From positions 1,721,422 through 1,785,421 of the forward strand of contig CP073341.1 in assembly GCA_018141785.1 (NCBI GenBank): a DNA stretch of 64,000 nt. The letters are read 5' to 3'. Shown here piece after piece: positions 18,727-27,506 of this stretch (its first letter is position 1; the number at the start of each line of letters is the position of its first letter). The notes under the pieces were generated by a model, which saw nothing but the letters and a program-made list of their open reading frames with translations, ran no database searches and was not told the DNA's origin. The DNA is from Candidatus Paraprochloron terpiosi LD05. GTDB lineage: Bacteria; Cyanobacteriota; Cyanobacteriia; Cyanobacteriales; Prochloraceae. Position numbers and translations under genes: made by a program.

Positions 18727-19341
18727 GATAACATCTTCTCCTTGCTGTTTCTCGCTTATATGTCGAGATAGGTAGACCCTTACAGGTTTTCCCCCTCACA
18801 GTACCGCCGGGCGTACACTTTCAAAGCACCCGGCTCCTGGTGTGTCATCTTACAAGAGTAGCGCGTTTACTCCTCATTACTTGTGTCGGCTTTCAGGTCT
18901 CATCCAAATTGGGCTTTGAGTCCTTAGATTCCAACCTCCTCGCCATTGACGTTTGCCCGACGCCTCTAACTTCTGAGGAGCTTTGAGTTTCAAGTTCCAA
19001 CTTTCGGATTACGTTTCACCCTCTCCTACGTCAGCTCCCCTTTCGAGTAGACATTTGTCTATGAGTCAGGTTATACAGTCGTGTTTTCCCTCGGACTTTC
19101 GCCTATGACGACCTTCGCTTCTTAAGAGAGTCCTTTCTCCCCAGGGAATTGGTACAGATTACTCCTTTCCTACTGGTCGAGACCAGACCCTGTGGAGGTT
19201 AACTCGTTCCACAGTAATTAGATACGTCTGACTTAGGCTGCTCCATACCCCGGCGAGGTAGTTGCTAGTGGAAAAAAATCTTGATATCTTTAGACAAAAA
19301 TGGAAAACCTTTGCTATAGTAGAAGAAATAGCTCCAGCGAG

Positions 19342-22300
19342 ATGAATCAAGGGAAATATGTTACCCCCAGAAAAGCCGCAAAACAACTCGGTGTCTGTCT
19401 CGCCACCCTTAGACGATGGGAAGCAGACGGGAAAATCGGAGCCATTAGAACCCCAGGAGGGCAAAGAAGGTACTGCATCGTGCGGCTCGTTTCCTGTGAA
19501 AGTCGCGGCGTAAGCCAAACACAAGCAGGAGCAGGGTTTCCGGGACATCGCCTCCGATAACCTAAGCCATCCGAAAGGGGCTGAAAACGGATAAACGATT
19601 CCTATCCAGGATTACCGAACCTTGACAACTGAATGAACTATGAGAGTGAGGACACAGTCAGAAATTGTGCAACCAAGCCTCTCCCGTGAGGGAATCACGT
19701 GAATCTTTACCTGGCCACCGTGAGGTTAATCACCAGGCGGAAGCTGGCAACAGGGCGGAACCGGAGCTATCGAGCGGTTCGATGGTAACGCCGCTAACAG
19801 GGAGAACACCGGGATAACTTAATGTGAATCATCTACGAAAAGAACTAATATCTGACACTGTCTAGCCGCTTTAGAACAGAAAAGACACCGATAGAAACTC
19901 GTAAGGCCAGATGCAAGCACTTACATTCCAGAGTTGGTGATAGGTCAATGGATGAGTCCCAAAGGTTCAGAACAATAGTTCATTTGGAACGAGTAAAAAC
20001 TCGCTCAACTTCCACGGAAACAAGGGGTTCCAAACCCAACAATGCCTGCTCAGGCGCGGCTGCGCAGGAGCAGGAGTGGTGGGGTCGCTTGATTAACGAC
20101 CTAACGGAAGGGTGAGGGTAAGAGAGGGCGTAACTGCCCGATGGTTTCTACAGAGAAGAGACCCAATGTAATTATCAGAGCGACTAATGAGGTCAAAACT
20201 GTGAACATCACTAACCCGACTTCAATCGAATACCGCAGTTTAAAAGCCTTGAGACTCCACCTAGCAGTACTCCTGCTGACGGGGAAGATTGGCCGGAGGG
20301 CTGACGATGTCTGGAAAGACCTGCCATGGAAGCGATTCCGGCAACAAGTCTTTCGGTTACAACGGAGTATCTTTAAAGCGCATGCATAACGAGCAAAAAG
20401 CTAAGGTCAAACGTTTACAACGGCTCCTATTACAGAGTCGTGCAGCCTCCCGCCATCGAGGATGCCGGGAGCCGTCAAACAAGTAACACAGTTAAACACA
20501 GGGCGTAAGTCCCCCGGAGTTGATGGCAAAACCGCGCTTTCTACACGGGAGCGTCTAACACTGTGCCAGAGGTTGAATAAACACTGGTACCAATGGAAAC
20601 ACCAACAACTGAGAAGGGTAAATATCCCGAAGCCAAATGGCAAAACTCGTGGATTAGGCATCCCTACAATAGCCGACCGGGCATGGCAAGCATTGCTCAA
20701 GTTAGCAGCCGAGCCTGCCTACGAGGCAACAGCCGGAGAAAGAAGCTACGGCTTCAGACCCGGTCGCTGTACTGCGGACGCACAAATACTGATTTTCAAT
20801 AATCTCAGCAGCCGTACTAACGGTAAGAATAAGCTAATTCTGGAAACAGACATTAGCAAATGCTTTGACGAAATAGACCATCAGGTCATGCTAAACGGAG
20901 TAGTCTTACCCAAGGAAGCACTTAAAGGATTAAGGAGAGCGGTGAAAGCAGGTGTCCGTGGTGAATATCCCTCCAGTATTAAGGGCACACCCCAAGGCGG
21001 GGTTATCTCACCAAACTTGGCCAATATCGCCCTAGATGGATTTGAAAATCTAGGGTCTGACCAATGGAAGAGAAAACGGTCAAGGCCGCTAATAAGGGGT
21101 ATTCGTTACGCGGATGACGCGGTCTTTATCTGTAAACCCGAAGCCAACACCAAAAGGCTAAGGAAGGATATCGACGAATTCTTAAAGTCCAAAGGGCTAA
21201 GAATCAACGAAGCTAAGACTAAGGTGAGTAAAACTACGGATGGGTTCGACTTCTTAGGGTGGCGCTTTCGTGTCAATTCCCATGGAATCTTCAAATCTAC
21301 ACCGAGTTCCGAGAATTATGCAGACATAAAGGCTAAGGTTAAAGCAACTCAGGAATTGTGGTGCAACCACGGAAACTCGTCTGAAAAGGATAGAGTCACA
21401 AGTCCGAGGTTGGAGGCAATATCATCAAAACTGCGATATGAGTAAACACGCTCTATGGTCACTGCGGATATGGTTATGGCGCAAACTAAGGGCTGAAAAA
21501 CGCAGGATGGCTCAAAAGGAAGCGGAGAAAGCAAGACGTCTGGCTATCAAAGGGAAACCCTTAGTAGGAGCAGCAAAACGCCAACTTACAATAGCCCAGA
21601 TAGAGAAAGCCTTTCCCTCAATTCCCTGGAAGGTCAATAGCCACGTGATGGTCAAAGAAGATGCCTCACCCTACGATGGAAACATCTCCTATTGGGTTGA
21701 CCGGAATTCCAAATTATATAGTGGGCCAACCGCTGAAGCAATTAAGCGACAGAAGGGTAAGTGTCCGCATTGCAACCGTAAGTTCATGGAGATGGATGGT
21801 GTCGTGGAGTTGCACCACATTGACGGCAACCATAACAATTGGAAACGCAAGAATCTGGTTGCTCTCCACCGAGAATGTCATCAGGCGCAAACGGTACACC
21901 GGAAACGCATTAAAGACGGACTCGCGAAGCGCGCCGTAAAGGCATAGACAGTACCTGAGCTGTATGAGGTGAAAGTCTCACGTACAGTTCGTAGGAGAGG
22001 GGCGAGGTGGCAACATCTCCCTCGACTCTAATGAACAGTATCGCCAGGAAAATAAGCCCACTGTGCTGTATGCAAGAGTCTCTACTTATTCCCAAAAAAA
22101 TGACCTCGCGAGACAAGCTGAGTTTTTACTCAAAGCATACCCAGAAGGGGAACTGGTTAAAGAAATTGGATCCGGACTCAATTTTAAACGGCAAAAATTC
22201 TTCTCTATTCTGGAACGAATTTACAAAGGCGATGTCGGATGCCTTGTCTGTGCCTATCCCGATCGTCTCGTCCGATTCGGATTCCCACTTGTTGAGTGGA

Positions 22301-22530
22301 TATGCAAAACAACAAGATGCAAACTCGTGGTTCTCAATGAGCGCAACCTCTCTCCAGAGCAAGAACTTGTTGAGGATATCCTGTCCATCCTCCATTGTTT
22401 CTCTGCACGGCTATACGGACTCAGAAAGTACAAAAAGCAAGTGCAAAAAACGTTACAAGAAAAAACCCAGGCACAAAACCGAGAAGCAGACCCCGAATGC
22501 AATTGGGAAGATACGGGTGTATCCATCTAA
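19342..22530 (+). CDS. tnpA: IS607 TnpA serine recombinase, split by intron C
   Basis: Exon 1 (19342-19479, 46 codons) encodes a MerR-like helix-turn-helix (TPRKAAKQLGVCLATLRRWE, then RTPGGQRRYC). Exon 2 (22033-22530, 166 codons) encodes the serine recombinase domain with catalytic Ser in YARVSTYSQKNDLARQ and later AYPDRLVRFG. Joining the exons is exactly in frame (CI-EQYRQENKPTV) and gives 211 residues, the family size. TnpA catalyses transposition of the element. The end overlaps the start region of tnpB. Without splicing only the DNA-binding part plus about 27 foreign residues would be made. Confidence 0.88.
20141..21947 (+). pseudogene. Group II intron reverse transcriptase/maturase (intron C), broken
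   Basis: Reverse transcriptase motifs are clear: [41 protein letters not shown] and the catalytic [11 protein letters not shown], then a maturase region and a C-terminal HNH nuclease (CPHCNRKF...[11 protein letters not shown]...HRECHQ). Compared with the intron E copy, three lesions are visible: loss of 2 bp near 20375-20398 giving a TAA; insertion of a palindromic element at 20447-20471 that shifts the frame back; and a 1-bp gain near 21348-21375. The pieces are 20141-20389, 20462-21445 and 21438-21947, so the protein is probably inactive. Confidence 0.85.
20447..20471. repeat. Palindromic mini-element inside RT gene
   Basis: An inverted repeat CTCCCGCCAT...ATGCCGGGAG replaces ten bases found in the intron E copy. 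Related palindromes occur at 27357-27383, 47851-47875, 60597-60622 and 60769-60796. Confidence 0.7.
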
Positions 22531-23623
22531 AGAACTTCACCAGAAGTGGAAACAATGGCTCGCTGCATATCGCTGGATTTACAATTGGGCGATTGCCTAC
22601 CTAAAAAAAGAGCAACTTGTAACCGCTTTCACGTTACAGAAAATCGCCAGAAAAACAGAACGTCCTGATTGGGTTAAAGAGCTACCAGGACATCAATTGC
22701 AAGAAGCAGTTGCTGAGGCGGTGGATGCCACTAAGCAAGCTAAGGTAAATCAAGGGTTTGCCAAATTTAAATCTTGTCGTGCTTCTTCCCAGGTTATCAA
22801 GTTTAAAGTAGGAAATTTCAACAATGGAACTTGGTACCCTCGGTTGACCAAAGGGTTATCCTTTACAACGAATCAAGAAGTGCCGAAACAGTGCCCTTAT
22901 GCTACTCAATTGGTTTATCAAAGAGGTAAATGGTTTTCCTGCTTTCCTGAGTATAGAGAGGAAACAAGTTCAGGGAATACTTCAGTAATTGCTCTCGACC
23001 CTGGTAATCGCACATTCTTGACGGGTTATGACGGGGAAAATATCTTGGAAATTGGCAAGAAAGATATCGGAAGAATCAATCGATTCTGTGCGCATCTTGA
23101 CCAATTAATGAGTAAAATAAGCAAGTGCAAAATCAAACGTCAACGATATAAGATGCGGAAGGCTGCTTCCCGCATGAGAGGAAGGTTGCAAGATATCGTC
23201 CTTGATTTGCACAACAAAGCTGCTTCCTTCTTGGTACGGCATTACAAAATCATATTCTTACCAACCTTTTCCACCTCGGAAATGGTTCTAAAATCTAAGC
23301 GTAAACTCAATTCCAAAGCAGCTCGGAATATGCTCACCTGGTGCCACTATAAATTTGCTCAAAACCTACAGCAAATGGCAGCTCGAGCTGGTGTGTTAGT
23401 AGTTCGTTGTAACGAATCCTATACATCTAAAACTTGCCCGAACTGCGGGCATATTCATGAGCGTTTGGGGGGGAACTCTACTTTCCGTTGTCCCAAGTGC
23501 GGTTATACTGCCGAGCGGGATGCTAATGGCGCGCGCAATATCATGTTGCGCGCTTTGCAGGCAACTGCCTTCACTGTTACAGGTGATGCCATACTTCTCT
23601 CAGATTTGTCCAGCAATGTATAA
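22337..23623 (+). CDS. tnpB: TnpB, RNA-guided nuclease of the IS607 element
   Basis: RuvC-like catalytic residues are visible: D in VIALDPGNRTFLTGYD, E in FLPTFSTSEMVLKSK, and D in AERDANGARNI. A four-Cys zinc finger (TCPNCGHIHERL, FRCPKCGY) separates the last two. The protein looks complete from KIRVYPSKELHQKWKQWLAA onward. TnpB proteins are guided by an omega RNA from the element's 3' end; I expect it to overlap the end of this gene to about 23650. The start is uncertain because the frame overlaps tnpA. The ATG at 22337 lies inside exon 2 of tnpA, and true initiation could be further downstream. Confidence 0.85.
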   Translation: MSATSLQSKNLLRISCPSSIVSLHGYTDSESTKSKCKKRYKKKPRHKTEKQTPNAIGKIRVYPSKELHQKWKQWLAAYRWIYNWAIAYLKKEQLVTAFTLQKIARKTERPDWVKELPGHQLQEAVAEAVDATKQAKVNQGFAKFKSCRASSQVIKFKVGNFNNGTWYPRLTKGLSFTTNQEVPKQCPYATQLVYQRGKWFSCFPEYREETSSGNTSVIALDPGNRTFLTGYDGENILEIGKKDIGRINRFCAHLDQLMSKISKCKIKRQRYKMRKAASRMRGRLQDIVLDLHNKAASFLVRHYKIIFLPTFSTSEMVLKSKRKLNSKAARNMLTWCHYKFAQNLQQMAARAGVLVVRCNESYTSKTCPNCGHIHERLGGNSTFRCPKCGYTAERDANGARNIMLRALQATAFTVTGDAILLSDLSSNV

Positions 23624-23972
23624 GTTTGAGCAGGTTAAATGTTGCACGAGGTGTCTACATGATGACATAAGCAAGTCATCTTTCCCATTTGTCGCATACC
23701 GTTTTGGTTAGAGTGTAACAGTACCGCTTTCACTCTTCGTATATTACGAGGCTGCAAGCTTCGCTTTATGCTCACCATATCAGACTTTCCCTAGGCCGCT
23801 ACCACCATCGGACTGATAGTAGCTTGGCCATTTAACCCTCTAGCTGTGAAACTCCGGCATTACTGCCAAAGCTCCTTCGGGCTGGAACCGGGGAAGACAC
23901 TCCCCATGGGGCTTTCACCCACTAATTACTGCGACTTTCGAGCCGCACACCTATATTATACATCAGGAACTG

Positions 23973-24006
23973 CTCCGGGGTAGGGCGGGAAGACCCCGCC
24001 CCGGAG
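23973..24006 (-). terminator. GC-rich hairpin after opcA
   Basis: The minus strand reads CTCCGGGG...CCCCGGAG with an inner CGGG/CCCG stem, starting 1 bp after the opcA stop. There is no clear T-tract, so it may be a weak terminator or an mRNA end-stabilising stem. Confidence 0.6.
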
Positions 24007-24007
24007 G

Positions 24008-25336
24008 TTATTCTTTTAAATTGAGAATTTGATGGGTTACCTTCATGCTCTCTTCAAACAGCATATCCCGGCCCCAGCGCTGTAATTGCTGACCGAGTAA
24101 TTGGTCTGTTTTTTGGTCGAATAAAGGGGTCACCTGCTGAATGCGACAAGCTTGGGCTCCACCACCTGCTTCCATGCGCATGCAACCTGCTGTTTCGGAA
24201 CACAAAACCGTACAACAATCAGCTTCTAAGTTAGTAGAAGAGAGACGCAAGCTAATTAAATCTCCGGGAATTTCTCCCACATCAGTAATAGGAATGGCTG
24301 CTAATTCTGCTTCGATACCCCGTTGATTTTCCGTGGTAAATTTAACTCGCCTGATGTCGTAATCCCCTCCTTTTTGCTCATAGGAAAGGGGTCGCCATTG
24401 CAAGCGACTTGCTAACCAACCTAAGTACATTAATGCTTGTGTCGAGTTGCCTTTTTCGTAATCGATGGTAACCCGATCCACTTCCCAAATAGCAGAACGG
24501 CGTTCCGGGGGGTCGAAGGCTTCTGCTGCTAATTCTTGCCATGCACCAATGCGTCCCCAGTTGAGGTCTACAAGAGGAATACCTGTTTTCAGCAGTTCTC
24601 CTAGGTTCTGTAATTCTCCCTCTGGTTCCTTAAAGCTGCTGGAGTCTACAATAACGCTATTGCTATCTTTTACCAGTCGCTTAAACAGACTGTAATTGGG
24701 ATCTGGGGTTCCTTTCCACCAAACAAATTTGGGCAGTTCGTTAATAGTCAGTTCCGAGATAATTCCGCCAATTCTTTCTAAAGCAGCAGCGGTTCCTCGC
24801 AAGGTAATATACTCGCAGCAGATTAAAGTATTCTTGCTGCGTTTTTGGATGGGACAATAGGCGGATACTTGGGCTGTTACCCCTTTATCTTCTCCCAGAG
24901 TGGGACAAAGGGTGATAATGCGACAGGGGTTAGAAGCGGCGATGGCATCTGCAATACCCACTCCTTCTATGTCTGTCCCATACTGTTCCTTGTCTCCACC
25001 TTCTTTTCCTTGCTTCAATTCTGCTTCCAATAAGGACCGCAGTTTATCGTCTGATTTCCCCGTTACTTCTAATTGGTATTTTTTTTGCGCTGCTTTAATG
25101 GCGGCGATAGTTCTTGGCCCAGCAATACCATCAATGGGTCCAGTATAATAGCCCAAGGCAGCCATCAGTTGCTGGGTTCCATCTGGTTCGTAAACGATAA
25201 AGCTAAAGGTGCTTGCTCTGGTAGCAAGGGGTCCATCTTCATCCCTATTCTGATAACCTTGCCAGATGGCTCGTAGTTCTGCCTCAATTTCATCAATGGA
25301 GACATCTTTTGGTGCTTGTAAGGAAACAATTGTCAT
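24008..25336 (-). CDS. opcA: OpcA, glucose-6-phosphate dehydrogenase activator/assembly protein
   Basis: A 442-residue cyanobacterial OpcA, which binds and activates Zwf in the oxidative pentose phosphate pathway. Residues about 60-105 form a peptidoglycan-binding-like domain (LMAALGYYTGPIDGIAGPRT). The OpcA core follows: CRIITLCPTLGEDKGVTAQVSAYCP, LPKFVWWKGTPDP and WRPLSYE. Cysteines occur in the C-terminal part (LEADCCTVLCSETAGC), which may relate to redox control. The start MTIVSLQAPKDVSIDE at 25336 is supported by the duplicated copy at 27849. In cyanobacteria opcA normally follows zwf directly; here about 3.2 kb of inserted sequence separates them. Confidence 0.93.
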   Translation of the reverse strand: MTIVSLQAPKDVSIDEIEAELRAIWQGYQNRDEDGPLATRASTFSFIVYEPDGTQQLMAALGYYTGPIDGIAGPRTIAAIKAAQKKYQLEVTGKSDDKLRSLLEAELKQGKEGGDKEQYGTDIEGVGIADAIAASNPCRIITLCPTLGEDKGVTAQVSAYCPIQKRSKNTLICCEYITLRGTAAALERIGGIISELTINELPKFVWWKGTPDPNYSLFKRLVKDSNSVIVDSSSFKEPEGELQNLGELLKTGIPLVDLNWGRIGAWQELAAEAFDPPERRSAIWEVDRVTIDYEKGNSTQALMYLGWLASRLQWRPLSYEQKGGDYDIRRVKFTTENQRGIEAELAAIPITDVGEIPGDLISLRLSSTNLEADCCTVLCSETAGCMRMEAGGGAQACRIQQVTPLFDQKTDQLLGQQLQRWGRDMLFEESMKVTHQILNLKE

Positions 25337-25418
25337 TTTGTGATTATACCTCTTGCCAAATATTAGGATGGGAATCGCCCACGGAAACCAATTTTTTTTG
25401 ACAACTACCTCCCCATTA

Positions 25419-25455
25419 TCTAGAATAAACCACAAATCCAGTTTTGTCAACCCCT
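25419..25455. repeat. Direct repeat copy 1 flanking a two-gene cassette
   Basis: A 37-bp sequence (tctagaataaaccacaaatc through ttgtcaacccct) matches 26300-26336 at 32 of 37 positions in the same orientation. The two copies bracket the genes at 25467-26264. Confidence 0.7.
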
Positions 25456-25466
25456 ATTTTTGTTGA

Positions 25467-25925
25467 TTATGTATTGATAGATCGTTTGAAAATTTGTGTC
25501 ACTTTTCCATAGTAAAACCCTCTCAGAGCATTCAGTTCATGCTCAATATCTTCTAATTCGCCTATTTTGCTCGTCCATCTACCATTGGGTAACTGTCTAG
25601 CTACATGAGTTGGTTGTGCATCATCAGGTTCGCCATTATTTCTGGTATAGATTGCCACTCTTTGCCATCCAGGTTCAAGTTTAGCACTGTCGCAAGGTTC
25701 ATAACCAAGCATTTGATATAGTTTAATGAAGGCTGGTAGAGTTAACTCTCTTGGAACTTCATCCAGCCAATAGCCATAGGGATCTGTTGGATCCCACCAA
25801 CGGTCATCTTCTTCGGCAGCCCAAGCGATACAATTGTAATCTGATGTTTTTGGGCTAATGATTTGATACTGCCCAGGAGATAAATTGGGACAATGATTTG
25901 CTAACCAGACATCTACTGTAGACAT
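25467..25925 (-). CDS. Unknown protein with NCIAWA motif (DUF7689-like)
   Basis: A 152-residue soluble protein. It carries SDYNCIAWAAEEDDRWWDP near residue 30 and PTHVARQLPNGRWTSKIGE near residue 115. A Cys in an early NCIAWA helix and a later His in a THVAR strand suggest a papain/NlpC-like fold with a possible catalytic Cys-His pair, but this is inference. The family (I recall DUF7689) is found as small genes in cyanobacteria and other bacteria with no known role. It lies 12 bp after the upstream gene, so the two probably form one unit. Confidence 0.6.
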   Translation of the reverse strand: MSTVDVWLANHCPNLSPGQYQIISPKTSDYNCIAWAAEEDDRWWDPTDPYGYWLDEVPRELTLPAFIKLYQMLGYEPCDSAKLEPGWQRVAIYTRNNGEPDDAQPTHVARQLPNGRWTSKIGELEDIEHELNALRGFYYGKVTQIFKRSINT

Positions 25926-25937
25926 TAAATTTTCCTG

Positions 25938-26264
25938 TTACCATTGATATCCATTGTTTTTACCCCACTGAAGCCACGCTTGAGCCATGTGCTTGACTCT
26001 TCCTCTTTGTTCTGGTTTAATAGGATTTATCCCTGTAATAGTTTGTAGGGCATGGAACCAGTGTGTAGGTTTTTGTTCCAGTTCTCGCAGTAGAAAAGGA
26101 ACTACTGCTGGTCCCATCTCAATAATTTGTTGATAGGCGGGATGATTGATTTTTTCTGCCACAAAGGATGAACCTGAAACTTCTGTGTACCACTGTTTGG
26201 CCAGTTTGTCAAATTTGAGCTTCTTGGGCGCGCCTCTGTTTTTCTCTACACTAATAAATTGCAT
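25938..26264 (-). CDS. Unknown small protein paired with the NCIAWA protein
   Basis: A 108-residue soluble protein: LAKQWYTEVSGSSFVAEKIN, then IEMGPAVVPFLLRELEQKPT and THWFHALQTITGINPI, ending AWLQWGKNNGYQW. The central helical stretch looks like a single HEAT-type repeat (GPAVVPFLLRELE). Its function is unknown. It overlaps nothing and is followed within 12 bp by the NCIAWA gene. A toxin/antidote or enzyme/partner arrangement is possible but unproven. Confidence 0.6.
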   Translation of the reverse strand: MQFISVEKNRGAPKKLKFDKLAKQWYTEVSGSSFVAEKINHPAYQQIIEMGPAVVPFLLRELEQKPTHWFHALQTITGINPIKPEQRGRVKHMAQAWLQWGKNNGYQW

Positions 26265-26299
26265 TGTGCTTTAGTTATTGTAAGGATAATAGTTGTTTG

Positions 26300-26336
26300 T
26301 CTAGGATAAACCAAAAATCTCATTTTGTCAACCCCT
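26300..26336. repeat. Direct repeat copy 2 flanking a two-gene cassette
   Basis: The partner of 25419-25455, 32 of 37 identical, same orientation, placed just upstream of the two-gene unit on its coding strand. Confidence 0.7.
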
Positions 26337-26408
26337 GGATGAAACTTTCTGGTTTGGTGGGCAATAATCTAATTCTCATTATATAATAGCAACCGTTATC
26401 CAAATTGC

Positions 26409-27341
26409 CTACCCTACGGATTTTTGGTGAGGGCGTCCAAAACTCGTCCTTTCCGCCGGAGGATACTGGTGAGGGCTAAATTGGCTGCTTGGAGGTGAGA
26501 CTTTTTTTGTATCATAATTTAACGACACTTTTGCACAATTACCTGTAAACGTTGAGAGAGAGCTTACTTTGGCGTATTCTCCTTGATTATTGTACAGCAA
26601 ACCCAGGTTATTGAGGCTTTGGGCTACATTAGGATGTTCTTCTCCAAATACTTTCTCCAAGATTTCCAGGGAACGGAGATAGAGAGGTTCTGCTTTGGCG
26701 TATTCTCCTTGATTATTGTACAGCAAACCCAGGTTATTGAGGCTTTGGGCTACATTAGGATGTTCTTCTCCAAATACTTTCTCCAAGATTTCCAGAGCTT
26801 GCTGTGCTAGAGGAATAGCAGTAGCATACTCACCTTGTTGTAGAAGCTGTAATACCTGTTCATTTAACCGTTGCGCTTCTGCTAATTTTAAGTCGTCAGC
26901 AGTTGCTTCCCGCCAACTGAGGGTATAGTTACCTGTTCCCCCTGCTTCAAAAGATAAAACCCCAATCGTATAAGTGTCAGTGGCGGGTAAAGTAATTGTA
27001 ATCTGAGCCTTATCCTTACCGCTACTATTATCTCTGGCAATTGGATTATCGTTAGAGTCAAGCAAAACAAGGAATAATTCTAACTCCCCACTAACTTGTA
27101 TAGTAACTTGCTCTCCTGCTCTCCCTTCAAAAGGATGGAGATTTAAATATCTACCCTCAGCCCTAATACTATTATTACCATTTGAGCTACCCCGAAGGCT
27201 AGAACTCTCCCTACTCAAGGCTTGTGCTAACTCAATTGGGGAATAGGAGGGGATAGTAATCGCCAAACCAAAAGAAGGAGTGAGAGTAATGAATCCCAGA
27301 GTCAAAGCAGTAATTAACCGACGTTGAGGTGTTTGTTTCAT
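26409..27341 (-). CDS. Secreted TPR protein, probably C-terminally truncated
   Basis: It has a signal peptide (LITALTLGFITLTPSFGLAI), then a bacterial pre-peptidase-like beta domain (LHPFEGRAGEQVTIQVSG... TDTYTIGVLSFEAGGTGNYTLSW), then TPR repeats with the 42-residue unit ALEILEKVFGEEHPNVAQSL. Only about two full units remain. The sequence after EYAKVSSLSTFTGNCAKV is unrelated low-quality tail. Related cyanobacterial proteins have many TPRs followed by a CHAT domain, which is missing here. It lies in the spacer between a zwf fragment and opcA. Confidence 0.7.
   Translation of the reverse strand: MKQTPQRRLITALTLGFITLTPSFGLAITIPSYSPIELAQALSRESSSLRGSSNGNNSIRAEGRYLNLHPFEGRAGEQVTIQVSGELELFLVLLDSNDNPIARDNSSGKDKAQITITLPATDTYTIGVLSFEAGGTGNYTLSWREATADDLKLAEAQRLNEQVLQLLQQGEYATAIPLAQQALEILEKVFGEEHPNVAQSLNNLGLLYNNQGEYAKAEPLYLRSLEILEKVFGEEHPNVAQSLNNLGLLYNNQGEYAKVSSLSTFTGNCAKVSLNYDTKKVSPPSSQFSPHQYPPAERTSFGRPHQKSVG
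26571..26822 (-). repeat. 126-bp tandem repeat coding TPR units
   Basis: Two near-identical 126-bp units (starting ggcgtattctccttgatt at 26571 and 26697) encode 42-residue TPR modules. The very high DNA identity suggests recent duplication or homogenisation. Confidence 0.8.
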
Positions 27342-27451
27342 TCCTTTGCGCCTTTGCTCTCGCCATCGCGGATGCCGAGGGCGAGACTTTTTAAAGATAA
27401 TGTAGCCCGCAATTCATTTGTGAGTGATGATTATCTGCCCACCCTACAAAG

Positions 27452-27506
27452 TTAAAGTCTGCGCCAACGACGACCATCTCGGTTAACCAATAATTCCGCT
27501 TCCGTT
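27452..27506 (-). pseudogene. zwf 3'-end fragment
   Basis: The minus strand encodes LVNRDGRRWRRL plus a stop, matching the last codons of zwf ([12 protein letters not shown] at 28584). It is fused directly behind the opcA 5' fragment, the junction expected from a tandem duplication of the zwf-opcA border. Confidence 0.85.

Larger units (their letters stand above)
19480..22032 (+). mobile_element. Group II intron C in tnpA (2553 bp)
   Basis: It starts GTGCGGCTCGTTTCCTGTGA and ends CTCGACTCTAAT. It shares its ends and most internal sequence with intron E in sodC. It carries an RT/maturase ORF that is frameshifted. Its orientation is sense to tnpA, and precise excision restores the tnpA frame. 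Confidence 0.92.
19258..23650 (+). mobile_element. IS607-family element carrying group II intron C
   Basis: It contains tnpA (serine recombinase) and tnpB, partly overlapping. Ends are inferred by comparing the split intron B with intact intron A: left flank CCCGGCGAGG, right flank CGAGGTGTCTAC, sharing CGAGG. No terminal inverted repeats are expected in this family, and insertion at GG fits it. Without intron C the element would be about 1.84 kb, normal for IS607 types. End positions are accurate to a few bases. Confidence 0.82.
18762..23948 (-). mobile_element. Group II intron B, interrupted by an IS607 element
   Basis: The 3' half is 18762-19257 and the 5' half about 23650-23948. Together they match intron A, about 800 bp. 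It starts GTGCGGCTCGAAAGTCGC at 23948 and ends CTATCTCGAC at 18762. It has no ORF of its own. It sits in the leader of the coiled-coil gene, 40 bp upstream of intron A. An opposite-strand IS607-family element splits it, probably within a stem-loop region of domain I-IV. Excision would now need removal of 5.2 kb. Confidence 0.85.

Noticed and set aside
18762-19257. Independent gene on the minus strand at 19159-19548
   Set aside because: This open frame crosses the intron B / IS607 border and has no protein-like conservation.
22007-22336. Long N-terminal extension of the TnpB frame
   Set aside because: This part lies in intron C and in the other frame of tnpA exon 2; the residues have no TnpB-like pattern.
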